From positions 6,594,001 through 6,658,000 of the forward strand of contig NZ_CP060828.1 in assembly GCF_014489635.1 (NCBI RefSeq): a stretch of 64,000 nt of DNA, given 5' to 3'. How positions within the stretch are numbered: position 1 is the first letter of the stretch; every line of letters starts with the position of its first letter. The translations under genes and the position numbers were made by a program. The stretch comes from Streptomyces roseirectus. GTDB lineage: Bacteria; Actinomycetota; Actinomycetes; Streptomycetales; Streptomycetaceae. Positions 61,653 through 64,000 of the stretch are shown here, in pieces. Under the pieces are notes generated by a model. The model was given only the letters and a program-made list of their open reading frames with translations. It did no database searches and was not told where the DNA came from.

Positions 61653-63722
61653 GTGGCGAATGCGGAGCACAGCGGGCGACCGGTGGAACCCTTCGGGGGG
61701 CCGTCGGACCCTGCGGACGCACGACAGGCGCGTCTGCGCGCGGCCCGCATCGGCCTGTGGCTGCTCGTGGCGGTCCTCGCCGTCCGGCAGATCGCGGTCG
61801 TCCTGTCCACCCCGCGCGGGGAGCGCCTGACCGACCTGGAGACCTGGGTCGGGCCCAACGGCGTGCTCCATGTCAACGGCTCGCTGTACGACTCCTCGCA
61901 GTTCACCGGCACCCCCTTCGGCGGCCTCGTCCTCAAGCCGCTCACCAAGTCCGCCGAACAGGCCCTGGGCTGGGGCTGGACGTTCGGGACGCTGCTGCTG
62001 GTCGTCGCCCTGGGCATCGTCGTCGCCCGCGCGCTCCCGCAGCCCGTGAGCCGCCGGACGGCCTTCCTCGCGGCGCCCGTCGCGATCAGCCTCCTGATGG
62101 TGTCGCTGCCGGTCCGCAACACCCTCTGGCTCGGGCAGACCAGCGTCATCCCGGTCCTGCTCGTCCTGCTCGGCTGCTTCGTCGCGCGCGGGCGCTACGC
62201 GGGCGGCGCGCTGATCGGCGTCGCGGCGGCCCTCCAGCCGACGGTGCTGCTGTTCGCCGCGCTCCTGTGGTTCACGCGCAGGCGCCGGGCCGCCGCGACG
62301 GCCGTCGGCACGTTCGTGGGGGCGACGGCGCTCGCGTGGGCGGCGATGCCGCACGACTCGTACACGTACTGGGTGCACCACATCGCCGGCACGGGCCTCG
62401 GCGGCAAGGCCGACGACCTCGCCAACCAGTCCCTGCACGGCGCGCTCCTGCGCCTGGGGATGACCGGGCCCCTCGAAATCGCCCTGTTCCTCGCGCTCGG
62501 CGCCACCGTCGCCGTCCTCGGCGTGCGCCGCGCCGTGCGGTACGCGCGCGACGGGCAGTTGCTGCTCGCCGTCGCGATCACCGGGTGCGCCGCCGTCGCC
62601 GTGTCGCCGACGACCTGGCAGCACCAGTTGCTGTGGGTGCTGCTCGCGGTCGTCGGGCGGGTCGGGAAGCGGGCCTCGGACCGGTACGTGTGGCCCGTCG
62701 CCGTCGTCCTGGTGATGACGCTTCCGGCCAAGATGATGCTGCCGAACATGGCCGCGCTGTACCCCGTCCGCGACAACATCGTCTTGTTCGCGGCCATCGC
62801 CGCGGCGACGTTCCTGCCGTTCCTGTCGCGCAAGGACCCGCTGTACGCCGCGCCGACGCCGACGGAGTACGCGGCGCCGGTGCCCGCGCGCTGGCGCTGG
62901 GTGCCGCTGCTGCCGTTCATGCGCCGCGTGCTGAGCCGCCCGAACCTGCTCCTGGAGCTGCTGCTCATCCGCGTCACGTACGCCGCGTACCAGAAGGTCC
63001 GCCTCGCGGCGACCGGCGGCAGCAACTCGGCGGGGCGCGTGCGCGCGGAGGAGCACGGGCAGCAGATCCTCGACATCGAGCGGTTCCTGCACATCGACAT
63101 CGAGCACACGGTCAACCACTGGGTCGTCGGCGTCTCCTGGCTGCGCAACTACTTCGACTTCTACTACGAGTCCTTCCACTTCGTCGTCCCGCTGTCCGTC
63201 CTCGCGGTCCTGTACTGGCGCAGACCTGTCGACTACCGCTGGGCGCGCGCGTCCCTCGGCTTCGCGACGCTCCTGGCCCTCGTCGGCTTCTGGCTCTACC
63301 CCCTCGCCCCGCCGCGCCTGATGCCCACGCTCGGCATCATCGACACGGTCCACGGCGTCCAGGACTTCTCCAAGCCCGACTACGGCACCCTCACGGCCCT
63401 CACCAACCAGTACGCCGCCATGCCGTCCCTCCACTTCGGCTGGTCCCTCTGGTGCGGCCTCGTCATCGCCATCGTCGCCCCCAAGTGGTGGATGAAGGCC
63501 CTCGGCCTCCTCCACCCCCTCTTCACCGTCTCCGCCATCGTCGCCACCGGCAACCACTGGATCCTCGACGCGGTCGGCGGCGCGGCCGTCGTCCTCGCCG
63601 GCTTCGGCCTCTCCTACGCCCTCATGGGCCCCCGGGCGCGGACGGTGACGAAGACGGCGACGGACGAACCCGACAGGGAACCGGAGAAGACGACCACCGC
63701 ACCTTCTCCTTCGCCGAGCTGA
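61653..63722 (+). CDS. GT87 mannosyltransferase-like/PAP2 fusion membrane protein
   Basis: 689 residues. The first about 400 form a GT87-type membrane glycosyltransferase (LETWVGPNGVLHVNGSLYD, GQTSVIPVLLVLLG, ALQPTVLLFAALLWF, SPTTWQHQLLWVLLAVVGR). The last about 230 form a PAP2/inositolphosphotransferase domain with AAMPSLHFGWSLWCGLV and ATGNHWILDAVGG (the SxH and H-x3-D catalytic pair). It could couple polyprenol-phosphate-sugar transfer to phosphatase action. GTG start at 61653. Confidence 0.88.
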   Translation: MANAEHSGRPVEPFGGPSDPADARQARLRAARIGLWLLVAVLAVRQIAVVLSTPRGERLTDLETWVGPNGVLHVNGSLYDSSQFTGTPFGGLVLKPLTKSAEQALGWGWTFGTLLLVVALGIVVARALPQPVSRRTAFLAAPVAISLLMVSLPVRNTLWLGQTSVIPVLLVLLGCFVARGRYAGGALIGVAAALQPTVLLFAALLWFTRRRRAAATAVGTFVGATALAWAAMPHDSYTYWVHHIAGTGLGGKADDLANQSLHGALLRLGMTGPLEIALFLALGATVAVLGVRRAVRYARDGQLLLAVAITGCAAVAVSPTTWQHQLLWVLLAVVGRVGKRASDRYVWPVAVVLVMTLPAKMMLPNMAALYPVRDNIVLFAAIAAATFLPFLSRKDPLYAAPTPTEYAAPVPARWRWVPLLPFMRRVLSRPNLLLELLLIRVTYAAYQKVRLAATGGSNSAGRVRAEEHGQQILDIERFLHIDIEHTVNHWVVGVSWLRNYFDFYYESFHFVVPLSVLAVLYWRRPVDYRWARASLGFATLLALVGFWLYPLAPPRLMPTLGIIDTVHGVQDFSKPDYGTLTALTNQYAAMPSLHFGWSLWCGLVIAIVAPKWWMKALGLLHPLFTVSAIVATGNHWILDAVGGAAVVLAGFGLSYALMGPRARTVTKTATDEPDREPEKTTTAPSPSPS

Positions 63723-63771
63723 GCGGTGACCCGGTGGAAGTCGATCAGTTCTGGAACTTCTACAACGCGAT

Positions 63772-63996
63772 GTGAGCGGCGAGCCGTGTCCGGACTGCGG
63801 TCGGCGTCGGCTTGAGATTCGATACGTCGTCGACGGCGACAGCGGTATCGGCTACGTGTTGTTCTGGTGCGGAGCGTGTCTTCATGGCATCTCGGTCTCC
63901 CGTGTCCGGACTCCGGAAGGCGTGCCGGCAAGGCTGCTCGATGATTCGTCCGCTGTCGCGGACGTTCCGAACTTCGTTCGCCACGACGTGGGATGA
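63772..63996 (+). CDS. small zinc-ribbon protein
   Basis: 74 residues. Two Cys pairs: CPDCGRRRLEIRYVV and FWCGACLHGISVS, forming a treble-clef-like zinc site. The GTG start at 63772 shares bases with a TGA stop at 63773-63775 of another frame whose last residues read DQFWNFYNAM. This four-base overlap is typical of coupled genes, so an upstream partner may be truncated or lost. Ends just before the window end. Confidence 0.65.
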   Translation: MSGEPCPDCGRRRLEIRYVVDGDSGIGYVLFWCGACLHGISVSRVRTPEGVPARLLDDSSAVADVPNFVRHDVG

Positions 63997-64000
63997 GGTC

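Overview
The window is actinobacterial and almost certainly Streptomyces. It has very high G+C, frequent GTG/TTG starts, the fasR-fabD-fabH-acpP-fabF cluster, a homodimeric AceE, DUF3052, a TerD/TerC block, a SARP regulator, and several copies of the dispersed repeat family typical of Streptomyces intergenic DNA. The part from 1 to about 20.5 kb looks like conserved core chromosome; from recall (no search run) its gene order resembles the S. coelicolor SCO2366-SCO2390 neighbourhood. No phage, insertion sequence, CRISPR array or replication origin was seen.

Layout. 0-4 kb: type II fatty acid synthesis genes on the minus strand (fasR activator, fabD, fabH, acpP, start of fabF). 4-13 kb: pirin, a membrane Ser/Thr kinase, a serine beta-lactamase-like hydrolase, a MerR regulator, a DUF4429 protein, a DUF1023-type hydrolase, and a divergent TetR/MFS efflux pair. 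13-17.9 kb: aceE with a perfect hairpin terminator, DUF3052 and a peroxiredoxin. 18-26.9 kb: a tellurium-resistance type island: two tandem TerD proteins, a TerC-like DUF475 membrane protein, a TerA/TerD-related protein, and a TerD with a Pro/Gln/Tyr tail that is divergent from a three-gene enzyme module (HpcH/CitE-type lyase, PRTase-TRSP-StiP fusion, HAD phosphatase). That module matches the class of Ter-linked operons proposed to make a nucleoside-like metabolite, and is the most unusual biology in the window.

27-35 kb: envelope genes (zinc ribbon protein, a GT51 penicillin-binding protein whose transpeptidase motifs are degraded, a deacetylase-fold membrane protein, a secreted amidase-domain protein, a coiled-coil membrane protein, a DUF4097 lipoprotein) and tRNA-Val(TAC). 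35-42.6 kb: DUF2277, a ketopantoate reductase-like enzyme, small Streptomyces proteins, a probable copper-linked DUF6153-DUF305 operon behind a CsoR-like palindrome, DedA, a secreted Cu/Zn-SOD-like protein and a large FAD/NAD(P)-binding protein. 43-50 kb: a single-domain LuxR-type HTH protein, a methyltransferase-like protein, a large SARP-NB-ARC-TPR regulator divergent from a 44-aa hydrophobic peptide, a SigJ-type ECF sigma factor with DoxX, and a secreted HNH nuclease.

50-64 kb: a yybP-ykoY manganese riboswitch ahead of a GDT1/TMEM165 Mn exporter; 1.1 kb of non-coding DNA with a 15-unit heptamer array and a 179-bp tandem repeat; a HAD phosphatase; a peptidoglycan-binding protein; an MFS transporter fused to a winged-helix tail; GNAT; two related proteins sharing a short helical motif; DUF1992; an FHA-like protein; an O-methyltransferase; a DUF2330-like secreted protein; a GT87-PAP2 fusion; and a small zinc ribbon protein. 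Starts were chosen from ribosome binding sites and family N-termini; where two are plausible this is stated.
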